Counted from the first letter of the stretch, positions 1-6,479 are shown. The stretch is 7,796 bases of DNA from Lysobacteraceae bacterium (GCA_017990865.1 JAGNNB010000133.1:1-7796); one strand, 5' to 3'. Numbers and translations are program-made. Notes: a model not told the origin generated them from the letters alone.

Positions 1-10
1 GCCAACCCGC

Positions 11-33
11 GTAGAGCGGAGCGAAGCTCCGTT
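11..33 (+). repeat. GTAG-type REP hairpin, copy 1
   Basis: A 23-nt palindromic unit with a GTAG head, an 8-bp stem (AGCGGAGC pairing with GCTCCGTT, including one G-T pair) and a GAA loop. It is the most diverged of four copies. A 5' head tetranucleotide followed by a short hairpin is the design of SMAG-type REP sequences, which are thought to be spread by RAYT transposases. No RAYT gene lies in the window. Confidence 0.85.
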
Positions 34-51
34 GAATCTCTCCAACGCGGC

Positions 52-74
52 GTAGAGCGGAGCGAAGCTCCGCT
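52..74 (+). repeat. GTAG-type REP hairpin, copy 2
   Basis: The same unit with a perfect 8-bp stem and a GAA loop, in the same orientation as copy 1 and 41 bp downstream of it. Similarity with copy 1 extends upstream (CCAAC followed by a CG-rich stretch before GTAG), so the two look like a tandem duplication of about 41 bp. Confidence 0.88.
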
Positions 75-102
75 ATCGCTCTTTCATCGACATCGCGTGG
101 TC

Positions 103-125
103 AGCGGAGCTTCGCTCCGCTCTAC
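103..125 (-). repeat. GTAG-type REP hairpin, copy 3 (inverted)
   Basis: A perfect-stem copy in the opposite orientation to copies 1 and 2, reading as stem, TTC loop, stem and CTAC on the plus strand. With copy 2 it forms a tail-to-tail inverted pair separated by 28 nt, a BIME-like arrangement that could fold into a larger structure in RNA. Confidence 0.88.
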
Positions 126-132
126 GATTTAG

Positions 133-142
133 GCTCTACGAT
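133..142 (-). repeat. Orphan REP tail remnant
   Basis: The ten bases GCTCTACGAT repeat exactly the end and flank of copy 3 (119-128), but the hairpin stem is missing. This looks like the remnant of a deleted or partly copied REP unit lying between copies 3 and 4. Confidence 0.5.
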
Positions 143-160
143 CGAGGATCGATGCGGTGC

Positions 161-183
161 AGCGGAGCTTCGCTCCGCTCTAC
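161..183 (-). repeat. GTAG-type REP hairpin, copy 4, overlapping an operon stop codon
   Basis: A perfect-stem copy in the same orientation as copy 3 and as the efflux operon. Its GTAG head lies at 180-183, and the TAG of that head (180-182) is the in-frame stop of the outer-membrane factor gene. The transcript therefore enters an 8-bp GC-rich hairpin directly after the stop. No run of U follows the stem, so it does not qualify as an intrinsic terminator. Protection of the mRNA 3' end or attenuation of read-through are the likelier roles (inference). Confidence 0.88.
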
Positions 184-1697
184 GGGGACGGGGGCGTTTC
201 TACGGCAGACGCGTCGTCGCTGCCGACCCAACCGCCGCCCAGCGCCTTGTACACCGCGATCAGCGACGTCGCGGCTTGCGCGCGCGCTTGTACGAGTTGA
301 TCTTCGCTCTGCAGCAAAGCGCGCTCGGTCTCCAGCACCGTCTCGAAATCGGAAATGCCGGCGTCGAAACGCATGCGCGCGAGTTTCACCGCATCGGCGC
401 TCGCTCGCGCCGCCCTTTCGCGATGATCGCGTTCGGCGGCGTTGCGGCCGTAGGCGTTGAGCGCGCCTTCTGCGTCTTCCAGGGCTTCGAGTACGGTCTG
501 TTCGTATTCGGCCAACGCGCCCTCGGTGCGGGCTTTTTCCGCCTTTACTTCCTGCAGTACGCGCGGGATATCGAACGCGGCCCAGGTGATGCCGGGACCG
601 AAGCGCCAACTGCGCGTACCGCTGCGACCCAGATCGCCCAACTGCTCCGCCGCATAACCGACGCGGCCGTTGAAGACGATGCGCGGGAACAAATCGGTCA
701 TGCGATAACCGATGAGATTGGTGCGCGCGGCGAGCGTGCGTTCCGCGGCCACGATATCCGGGCGACGACGCAGCAGATCCTCCGGTCTCCCGACCGGAAC
801 CACTTCGGGCAAAGGCGCGGCTTCGTACGGCGCGGCGAGGCGTTCTTCGTGCGTCGCGGGCGGTTGCCCGGTCAACACACCGATGCGGTAAATCCCGCGC
901 GCCGCGGCGGTTTCGAGCTGCGGAATCTGCGCCAGCGTGGATTCGTACTGCGCTTCGGCGCGAGCGCGATCCAGATCGTTGCCGATGCCGTTATCGGCTC
1001 GTGCGCGGGTAATCTCCAGCGATTGCCGCTGCGCATCGGCGTTGCGACGCGCCACGTCCAAGCGCGATTGCAAACCGCGTAATTCGAAATACTGCCGCGC
1101 CACTTCGCCGGCCACCGCGACTTGCGTGCCCCACACCTGCGCCTGGGCGGCGTCGGCGAACGCGGTTTGCGCGGCGATACCGCGAAAATTACGCCCGAAC
1201 AAACTGATTTCCCAACTCGCGTCGAAGCCGGCCTCGTAATAATCGCTGCGGCGCGCTTCGGGCGGCGCGCCCGGCGCTTCCGGCGCGGCGAGCGAACTGC
1301 GTTGGCGCGAGCCGCTGGCGGTCACGGTGGGAAACAGATCGACATACGCGCTGCGCCGCGCGGCCCGCGCTTCTTCCAGGCGCGCCTGCGCGATGCGCAG
1401 GTCGTGATTGGCGGCGAGCGCTTGTTCGACCAAAGCGTCGAGCACAGGATCGTCGAACCGTTTCCAGAACCGCGCGAGGGCTTCGGCGCTGGCCTGCGCT
1501 TGTTCGCTCGACGGCGCATCCGCATTCGCGGGCGTGTCCGGTGCGTTCGCGAATTCCGGCGGCAGCGGCGAAGACGGGCGCACATAATCCGGGCCAAGCG
1601 TGCAGCCCGCCAAGGCGACGGCGAGCGCCGCGACCAAGGCGGCGCGCGGAGCCTTCGTCGCATGCTTCGCAGCGAAAGCGAGATCGCGATTACGCAT
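180..1697 (-). CDS. RND efflux outer-membrane factor, OprM/NodT-family lipoprotein
   Basis: This is the third gene of the operon, encoding the trimeric outer-membrane duct through which the RND pump expels substrate. With the ATG at 1697 the product is 505 residues, normal for the family. A type II signal peptide ends in the lipobox Leu-Ala-Gly-Cys with Cys32 as the lipidated residue. The hallmark Gly-Pro-Asp-Tyr follows at 35-38. Two OEP repeats (about 75-280 and 300-485) carry the second-repeat signature Arg-Arg-Arg-Pro-Asp-Ile at 310-315, and the usual C-terminal Tyr-Lys-Ala-Leu-Gly-Gly-Gly-Trp sits at 483-490. I chose this start because a perfect AAGGAGG (1704-1710) lies 6 nt upstream; an in-frame ATG at 1727 would precede that site. 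The start overlaps the pump gene's stop by 8 nt, which implies translational coupling. The last 15 residues after the conserved end are non-conserved, and the stop lies within a REP element. OprN is the nearest named counterpart, but substrates cannot be predicted. Confidence 0.95.
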   Translation of the reverse strand: MRNRDLAFAAKHATKAPRAALVAALAVALAGCTLGPDYVRPSSPLPPEFANAPDTPANADAPSSEQAQASAEALARFWKRFDDPVLDALVEQALAANHDLRIAQARLEEARAARRSAYVDLFPTVTASGSRQRSSLAAPEAPGAPPEARRSDYYEAGFDASWEISLFGRNFRGIAAQTAFADAAQAQVWGTQVAVAGEVARQYFELRGLQSRLDVARRNADAQRQSLEITRARADNGIGNDLDRARAEAQYESTLAQIPQLETAAARGIYRIGVLTGQPPATHEERLAAPYEAAPLPEVVPVGRPEDLLRRRPDIVAAERTLAARTNLIGYRMTDLFPRIVFNGRVGYAAEQLGDLGRSGTRSWRFGPGITWAAFDIPRVLQEVKAEKARTEGALAEYEQTVLEALEDAEGALNAYGRNAAERDHRERAARASADAVKLARMRFDAGISDFETVLETERALLQSEDQLVQARAQAATSLIAVYKALGGGWVGSDDASAVETPPSP

Positions 1698-4600
1698 GCG
1701 TGGCCTCCTTCGGCGCATGGTCGCCATTGCCGCCGCTATCGCCGTTTTTAGCGCGCCGACGTTCGACCAGCGTGCGGATCGTGACGTAGAACACCGGCGT
1801 GAAGAACAGCCCGAAGAAGGTCACGCCGAGCATGCCGAAGAACACGGTCACGCCCATGACGTGACGCACCTCGGCGCCCGCACCGCTGGCGAAGACCAAC
1901 GGCAGAACGCCGGCGATGAAGGCGAAACTGGTCATCAGGATCGGTCGCAACCGCAGACGACAAGCTTCGATCGCCGACTCGACGATGCCGCGTCCCTGCG
2001 CTTCCGAGTCGCGAGCGAATTCGACGATCAAGATCGCGTTCTTGCAGGCCAAACCCATCAGCACGATCAAACCGATCTGGGTGAAGACGTTCATATCGAC
2101 GATGGTGGGCGGGGCGGCGGTCATCGGATTGATCCAGCCCAAACCGATCTGCGCGCCGAACCACAAGCCGTTGATCAGATTCAACAGCCAAATACCCGCG
2201 AGCGCCGAAAGCAGACACATCGGCACGATCAGAATCACCGCCAGCGGCAGACTCCAACTTTCGTACAGCGCCGCCAGCACCAGATAGACCAGCATCACGC
2301 ACAACGGAAACACCAGATATTGCGCGACGCCTTGATTCACCTGTTGATAGGTCAAACCGGTGAATTCCAGCGTCATCCCGCGTGGCAACACCTGCGCGGC
2401 CGTGGTCTTGGCGATGCGCACCGCGTCGGCGCCGCTGATATCGGTGCTCATCGGCGCCGCCTGCACATCGGCCGCGGGAAAGCCGTTGTAGCGCACCACC
2501 GGGTCCGGGCCGTAGGTCGGTTCCAGGCGCACCACGCTGGACAGCGGCAACATCTGGCCGTCCCGATTACGGATGCGCAACCGCGCCACATCATCCGCCT
2601 CGTCGCGGAACGGCGCATCGGCCTGCGCGTACACCGGATAAGTGCGCCCGAACAGATTGAAGTCGTTGACGTAGGCCGAGCCCAGATACACCTGAAGCGT
2701 GTCGTAAACATCGGTGAGCGCTAGTCCGCTGGCTTTGATCTTGTCGCGATCGACGATGGCATCGAGTTGCGGCACGTTCGCCTGGAACGACGAGAACGCC
2801 GAACCCGGCCCGAAGCCCTCGACCTGACCGATGGCGCCGGTCATCGCTTGCGTTTGCGCGTTCAATTCGCCGTAACCGGCGCGCTGACGATCCTGCACAT
2901 AGGCTTCGACACCGGCCGCGTTGCCGTAGCCGAACACCGGCGGCGGCATGAACGCGAACGCCAAGCCGTCTTGAATACCGCCGAACTTCATCGTCAATTC
3001 GCTGGCGATGGCCGCGGCGGGCTTGGGCAATTCGCCCGGCGGATCCAGGCCGATGAACATCACGCCGACGTTGGGCGTGCTGACGAAGTGGATCGCGTTC
3101 AACCCCGGGAATTGCACCACATTCGCCACGCCGGGCGTCGCCAAGGCCAAATCGCCCATCTTGGTCATCGCCGCTTCGGTACGCTCCAGCGTGGCGCCTT
3201 CCGGCAATTGCACGCCCGCGAACAGATATTGCTTGTCTTGCGTAGGAATGAAGCCGCCGGGCACCTGGGTGAAACCGAATGCGGTCGCGGCCACCAACAC
3301 CGCGTACACGACGAGCAAGCGCGGCGCGCGCGCGATGGTGCCGCCGATGCGTCCGGAATAACGCTCGCTGCTGCGTTTGAACTTCGCATTGAACCACGCG
3401 AAGAAGCGGCCGAATATCCGATCGATCAGGCGCGCCAGTCCGTCCTTCGGCGCCCCGTGCGGCCGCAGCAGCACCGCCGCCATCGCCGGGCTCAAGGTCA
3501 GCGAGTTGAACGCCGAAATCAACACCGACACCGCGATCGTCACCGCGAATTGACGATAGAACTGCCCGGTCACGCCGTCGATGAAGGCGATCGGCACGAA
3601 CACCGCGGCCAACACCAGCGAAATCGCGACGATGGGCCCGCTTACCTCGCTCATCGCCTTGTGCGCGGCATCGCGCGGCGACATCCCGTCCTCGATATGC
3701 CGTTCGACGTTCTCGACCACGACGATGGCGTCGTCCACCACGATACCGATCGCCAAGACCAGACCGAACAACGTCAGCACGTTGATCGAATAGCCCAGCA
3801 GCAGCAAAGCGGCGAAGGTGCCGACGATCGACACCGGCACCGCGATCAACGGAATGATCGACGCGCGCCACGTCTGCAGGAACACCACCACCACGATCAC
3901 TACCAGCAGCACCGCTTCGAGCAAGGTGGTCACGACCGAATCGATCGAGGCGCGCACGAACACGGTCGGGTCGTAGACCACGTCCCAATCGACGCCGTCG
4001 GGGAAGGTTTTCTGCAGTTCCGCCATGCGCGCGCGCACGGCATCGGACAGCGCGATCGAATTCGCGCCCGGCGCTTCGAAAATGACGACGGCCGCAGCTT
4101 GTTTATTGTTCAGCAGCGAGTTCGAGGCATAGGTATTCGCGCCCAATTCGATGCGCGCGACATCGCGCAACCGCGCCACCGCGCCATCGCGCCCGGTCTT
4201 GAGCACGATCGCGCCGAATTCCTCGGGCGTTTCCAAGCGACCGCGCGCGTTCACCAACAACTGCACGGCCTTGCCCTTCGGCTGCGGCGACGCGCCGATG
4301 GCGCCGGCCGACACCTGCACGTTCTGTTCGCGAATGGCGGCGATGATGTCCTGCGCGGTCAGACCGCGCTGCGCCGCGCGTTCCGGATCCAGCCACACGC
4401 GCATCGCGTAGTTGCCCGCACCGAACACCTGCGCGCTGCCGACGCCGTTGAGTCGCGCAAGGTCGTCGCGGATATTCAGCGTGGCGTAGTTCGACAGATA
4501 CAAGCCGTCGTAACGTCCGTTCGGCGAGGTGATATGCACCACCATCGTGATGTTCGGCGAGGACTTGGCGGTGGTCACGCCCAGCGCGCGCACGGTGTCG

Positions 4601-4971
4601 GGCAATCGCGGCAACGCTTGCGCGACGCGATTCTGCACCTGCATCGCCGCGGTATCGATATTGGTGCCCAGCTTGAAAGTGACCGTCAGCGACATCGTGC
4701 CATCGGACGCCGCCGCCGACTTCATGTAGATCATGTTCTCGACGCCGTTGATCGCCTCCTCCAACGGCGCGGCCACGGTGTCGGCGATGGCTTTGGGATT
4801 CGCGCCGGGATAGATCGCCGTGACTTGCACGGTCGGCGGCGCGACTTCCGGGTACTCGGTGATCGGCAGATTCGGAATCGCGATCAAACCGGCGACGAAA
4901 ATCGCGATCGACAGAACCGCGGCCAGAATCGGCCGGTCCACGAAAATGCGTGAGAGATCGGCGTGCGCCAT
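1690..4971 (-). CDS. RND multidrug efflux pump, HAE1 family, MexF-like inner-membrane permease
   Basis: This is the second gene, encoding a proton-driven antiporter of 1093 residues (AcrB has 1049). It begins with the HAE1 signature (Phe-Val-Asp-Arg-Pro at 10-14, TM1 about 14-32) followed by the porter segment with Gly-Ala-Asn-Pro at 56-59. TM2-6 span about 343-500, TM7 is near 551-570 and TM8-12 span about 886-1065. The proton-relay residues are all present: Asp413 and Asp414 (AcrB 407/408), Lys977 (940), Arg1007 (971) and Thr1014 (978). The wording around them resembles MexF of the MexEF-OprN system more than AcrB. There are 31 more residues between the Asp pair and the Lys than in AcrB, and a long loop follows TM9 (about 931-962). 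The gene starts 10 nt after the fusion-protein stop with only a weak GAGG, and overlaps the next gene by 8 nt, so translation is probably coupled. The C-terminus is a charged, Gly-rich cytoplasmic tail. Substrate is unknown. Confidence 0.97.
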   Translation of the reverse strand: MAHADLSRIFVDRPILAAVLSIAIFVAGLIAIPNLPITEYPEVAPPTVQVTAIYPGANPKAIADTVAAPLEEAINGVENMIYMKSAAASDGTMSLTVTFKLGTNIDTAAMQVQNRVAQALPRLPDTVRALGVTTAKSSPNITMVVHITSPNGRYDGLYLSNYATLNIRDDLARLNGVGSAQVFGAGNYAMRVWLDPERAAQRGLTAQDIIAAIREQNVQVSAGAIGASPQPKGKAVQLLVNARGRLETPEEFGAIVLKTGRDGAVARLRDVARIELGANTYASNSLLNNKQAAAVVIFEAPGANSIALSDAVRARMAELQKTFPDGVDWDVVYDPTVFVRASIDSVVTTLLEAVLLVVIVVVVFLQTWRASIIPLIAVPVSIVGTFAALLLLGYSINVLTLFGLVLAIGIVVDDAIVVVENVERHIEDGMSPRDAAHKAMSEVSGPIVAISLVLAAVFVPIAFIDGVTGQFYRQFAVTIAVSVLISAFNSLTLSPAMAAVLLRPHGAPKDGLARLIDRIFGRFFAWFNAKFKRSSERYSGRIGGTIARAPRLLVVYAVLVAATAFGFTQVPGGFIPTQDKQYLFAGVQLPEGATLERTEAAMTKMGDLALATPGVANVVQFPGLNAIHFVSTPNVGVMFIGLDPPGELPKPAAAIASELTMKFGGIQDGLAFAFMPPPVFGYGNAAGVEAYVQDRQRAGYGELNAQTQAMTGAIGQVEGFGPGSAFSSFQANVPQLDAIVDRDKIKASGLALTDVYDTLQVYLGSAYVNDFNLFGRTYPVYAQADAPFRDEADDVARLRIRNRDGQMLPLSSVVRLEPTYGPDPVVRYNGFPAADVQAAPMSTDISGADAVRIAKTTAAQVLPRGMTLEFTGLTYQQVNQGVAQYLVFPLCVMLVYLVLAALYESWSLPLAVILIVPMCLLSALAGIWLLNLINGLWFGAQIGLGWINPMTAAPPTIVDMNVFTQIGLIVLMGLACKNAILIVEFARDSEAQGRGIVESAIEACRLRLRPILMTSFAFIAGVLPLVFASGAGAEVRHVMGVTVFFGMLGVTFFGLFFTPVFYVTIRTLVERRRAKNGDSGGNGDHAPKEATHA
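1704..1710 (-). promoter_or_regulatory. Shine-Dalgarno of the outer-membrane factor gene
   Basis: A perfect AAGGAGG on the minus strand lies 6 nt before the ATG at 1697, within the last codons of the pump gene. It settles the start of the outer-membrane factor against the upstream in-frame ATG at 1727. Confidence 0.85.
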
Positions 4972-4979
4972 CTCGCGCG

Positions 4980-4983
4980 CCTC
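4980..4983 (-). promoter_or_regulatory. Weak Shine-Dalgarno of the pump gene, overlapping the upstream stop
   Basis: GAGG on the minus strand shares two bases with the TGA stop of the fusion-protein gene (4982-4984) and lies 8 nt before the pump ATG at 4971. It is weaker than the sites of the two flanking genes, which fits initiation by ribosomes finishing the upstream gene. Confidence 0.5.
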
Positions 4984-6190
4984 AGCCGCCGGCCGCCGCG
5001 CCTTTCGGCGCAGGCGGTGGCGTATCGGGTTTGTCCATCGGCACCGATAGCGGTTTCACCGGCATACCGGGGAAGAAAATTTTGCGCACGCCGTTGACGA
5101 CGATGCGGTCGCCGGGCGCCAAACCGCCGGTGACGATGCGCAGGCCATCGACTTTCCCGCCGAGCGTCACGTCCTTGCGGATCGCTTTCCCGTCCGGGCT
5201 GACGGCGTACACGTATTTGCGGTCTTGATCGGTCATGATCGCGGCATCGTGAATCAGCAAGGCTTCGCGTTCGGCGCCGTCGATCAAGCGCACCCGCGCG
5301 AACAGGCCCGGCATCAACTTGCCGTCGGCGTTGTCGAGCACCGCACGGGCGCGAATCGTCGCGGTATTCGGATCGATCTGGTTATCGACGAAATCCAGGC
5401 GACCCTCGTGCGGAAAATCGTCCTCATCGCCCACCGCGACCCGCACCGATCGGCGCGCCCCATCGGTCGCGGCGCCGTACTTCAGATACGCGCGCTCGTC
5501 GCTATCGAAATACACGAACATCGGATCCAAAGCGACGACGGTCGTCAGCAGCGTCCCCGCCTCCACCAAATTACCCTCGCGTAACGCCGAAGCGCCGATA
5601 CGGCCGTCGATCGGGCTTTCGATCAAGGCGTAATCCAAATCCAATTGCGCGGCGTTCAACGCCGCTTCGGCCGCTTGCACGCCCGCAACAGCGCCGCGAT
5701 CGCCGCCGATGCGCTGTTCGTATTCTTCGCGCGAGATGGCTTTTGCCGCGATCAAACGGTCGGCGCGCGCGCGTTCGCTGCGCGCTGTGTCCGACGCGCT
5801 GCGCGCACGCGCGAGTTCGGCCCGGGCGCGCGCCACCTGCGCTTCGAACGGCCGCGTATCGACCACGAATAAACGTTGCCCTTTCCGCACGATGCCGCCT
5901 TCCTCGAACGCGATATCGCGCAGATACCCGGCGACGCGCGGACGGATTTCGACGACTTCGGACGCGACCACGCGCCCTGTGAATTCGTCCCAGGTGCGCA
6001 CGTTCTTGCGCACGACCTGCGCGACGTTCACTTCCGCGGGCGGCGGCTGGAAGCCCCCGCCATCGCCGCCGCCGCATGCGGAGAGCGAGATGGCCGATAC
6101 GACCGCCAGGATCGTCGATTGAATCGTCGATTGAATCGTCGATTGAATCGACGATAAAAAACTGCCGTACTGCCCCTGTGCGAGCGCCAT
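4982..6190 (-). CDS. RND efflux periplasmic adaptor (membrane fusion) lipoprotein, MexE/AcrA family
   Basis: This is the first gene of the operon. Its 402-residue product should be lipid-anchored and bridge the RND pump to the outer-membrane duct. The signal sequence ends in the lipobox Leu-Ser-Ala-Cys (Cys39), followed by a Gly-rich linker. The core is in the family order: beta-barrel/lipoyl strands with Phe-Thr-Gly-Arg (70-73) and Arg-Pro-Arg-Val-Ala-Gly-Tyr (83-89), then an alpha-helical hairpin at about 115-182. The tip of that hairpin keeps the Arg-Leu-Ser docking motif in exact AcrA spacing (Arg142, Leu146, Ser153). Ser-Pro-Ile-Asp-Gly-Arg (192-197) returns to the lipoyl half, followed by beta-barrel and membrane-proximal domains. 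I chose the ATG at 6190 because GGAGG lies 5 nt upstream; the in-frame GTG at 6202 overlaps that site. Oddly, the N-terminal segment contains a Ser-Thr-Ile-Gln tandem repeat and no Lys or Arg before the lipobox. Confidence 0.95.
   Translation of the reverse strand: MALAQGQYGSFLSSIQSTIQSTIQSTILAVVSAISLSACGGGDGGGFQPPPAEVNVAQVVRKNVRTWDEFTGRVVASEVVEIRPRVAGYLRDIAFEEGGIVRKGQRLFVVDTRPFEAQVARARAELARARSASDTARSERARADRLIAAKAISREEYEQRIGGDRGAVAGVQAAEAALNAAQLDLDYALIESPIDGRIGASALREGNLVEAGTLLTTVVALDPMFVYFDSDERAYLKYGAATDGARRSVRVAVGDEDDFPHEGRLDFVDNQIDPNTATIRARAVLDNADGKLMPGLFARVRLIDGAEREALLIHDAAIMTDQDRKYVYAVSPDGKAIRKDVTLGGKVDGLRIVTGGLAPGDRIVVNGVRKIFFPGMPVKPLSVPMDKPDTPPPAPKGAAAGG
6111..6155 (-). repeat. 12-bp in-frame tandem repeat within a signal-peptide coding region
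   Basis: Three identical 12-bp units (plus strand ATCGTCGATTGA, at 6111-6122, 6123-6134 and 6135-6146) are followed by a partial fourth at 6147-6155. In the gene they read TCG-ACG-ATT-CAA, giving Ser-Thr-Ile-Gln three times over at residues 13-27 of the fusion protein, just before the hydrophobic core of its signal peptide. Because 12 is a multiple of three, a gain or loss of units would keep the frame. Confidence 0.95.
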
Positions 6191-6195
6191 GCGTG

Positions 6196-6200
6196 CCTCC
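6196..6200 (-). promoter_or_regulatory. Shine-Dalgarno of the fusion-protein gene
   Basis: GGAGG on the minus strand lies 5 nt before the ATG at 6190. It decides the start against the in-frame GTG at 6202, which it partly overlaps. It resembles the site of the third gene: GGAGG, a short CACGC-containing spacer, then ATG. Confidence 0.85.
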
Positions 6201-6228
6201 ACGGAATGGGTTCACATCGCCCATTCGT
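6201..6228 (-). promoter_or_regulatory. Leader hairpin abutting the ribosome-binding site of the efflux operon
   Basis: GAATGGG (6204-6210) and CCCATTC (6220-6226) are perfect inverted repeats around a 9-nt loop. Two further pairs (6201-6202 with 6227-6228) form if one G is bulged. In the transcript the 3' arm ends directly next to the GGAGG. It could be an RNA structure that affects initiation or a DNA operator dyad; the sequence does not decide between them. Confidence 0.5.
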
Positions 6229-6253
6229 TTATTGAACTCGTCGGTATGCCTGC

Positions 6254-6283
6254 ACCATAGCAACTCGACAGGGGCGATGACAA
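6254..6283 (-). promoter_or_regulatory. Candidate sigma-70 promoter of the efflux operon
   Basis: On the minus strand, TTGTCA (6278-6283, 5 of 6 to the -35 consensus) and TATGGT (6254-6259, 4 of 6 to the -10) are separated by 18 nt. Initiation would fall near 6247, giving a leader of about 57 nt that contains the hairpin at 6201-6228. This was assigned by eye only; it is the best match I found in the divergent region. Confidence 0.4.
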
Positions 6284-6307
6284 TCGCGAAGAGGGGCCGA
6301 TCGCGAA
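6283..6307 (-). promoter_or_regulatory. Direct repeat immediately upstream of the candidate -35 box
   Basis: The 8-mer ATCGCGAA occurs at 6283-6290 and again at 6300-6307, 17 bp start to start, adjoining the candidate -35 element of the efflux operon. Repeats at this location can be activator sites. TCGCGA is itself palindromic and common in GC-rich DNA, so chance is a real alternative. Confidence 0.25.
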
Positions 6308-6379
6308 ACGATGCCTCACCGCGAATGCAACGCTCGACGCCGCGGTGCGTATGTGGCATGCGAGCGAACATCGGGCCGA

Positions 6380-6411
6380 ACCCGTATTCGCGGGTCGATC
6401 GACACGATCGA
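6380..6411. promoter_or_regulatory. Adjoining dyads in the divergent intergenic region, candidate operator
   Basis: TCGATCG-ACA-CGATCGA (6395-6411) is a perfect 7-bp inverted repeat around three bases. It shares a base with a second, smaller dyad, ACCCG-N6-CGGGT (6380-6395). They lie between two divergent genes, where a dimeric repressor such as a TetR-type protein could control either. Assignment to a regulator family is not possible from the sequence. Confidence 0.35.
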
Positions 6412-6479
6412 TACTGCCGGTTTATTCGATGCTCTCGACCGTTCATCGGCATACGCAGGCGCACGCAACGCTCCCGCAG

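Noticed and set aside
1..183. CRISPR array or intrinsic terminator
   Set aside because: The repeats alternate in orientation, spacers are irregular in length, and no T run follows any stem. GTAG-type REP elements explain the pattern better.
276..1082. 268-codon plus-strand frame opposite the outer-membrane factor gene
   Set aside because: It is antisense to a clear OprM/NodT-family gene, with no ribosome-binding site or domain of its own.
1695..1727. Upstream ATG (1727) as the start of the outer-membrane factor
   Set aside because: It would add ten Arg-rich residues before the natural signal peptide and place the strong AAGGAGG inside the gene. The ATG at 1697 has that site at ideal spacing.
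2767..4953. 728-codon open frame on the plus strand
   Set aside because: It lies fully antisense to the pump gene, whose sequence is clearly conserved. The translation is rich in Arg, His, Asp and Gln, as expected when a GC3-biased gene is read on the opposite strand, and no family is recognisable.
6188..6202. GTG at 6202 as the adaptor start
   Set aside because: It overlaps the GGAGG that serves the ATG at 6190 and has no good site of its own. It remains a minor possibility because it would add an Arg to the signal peptide.
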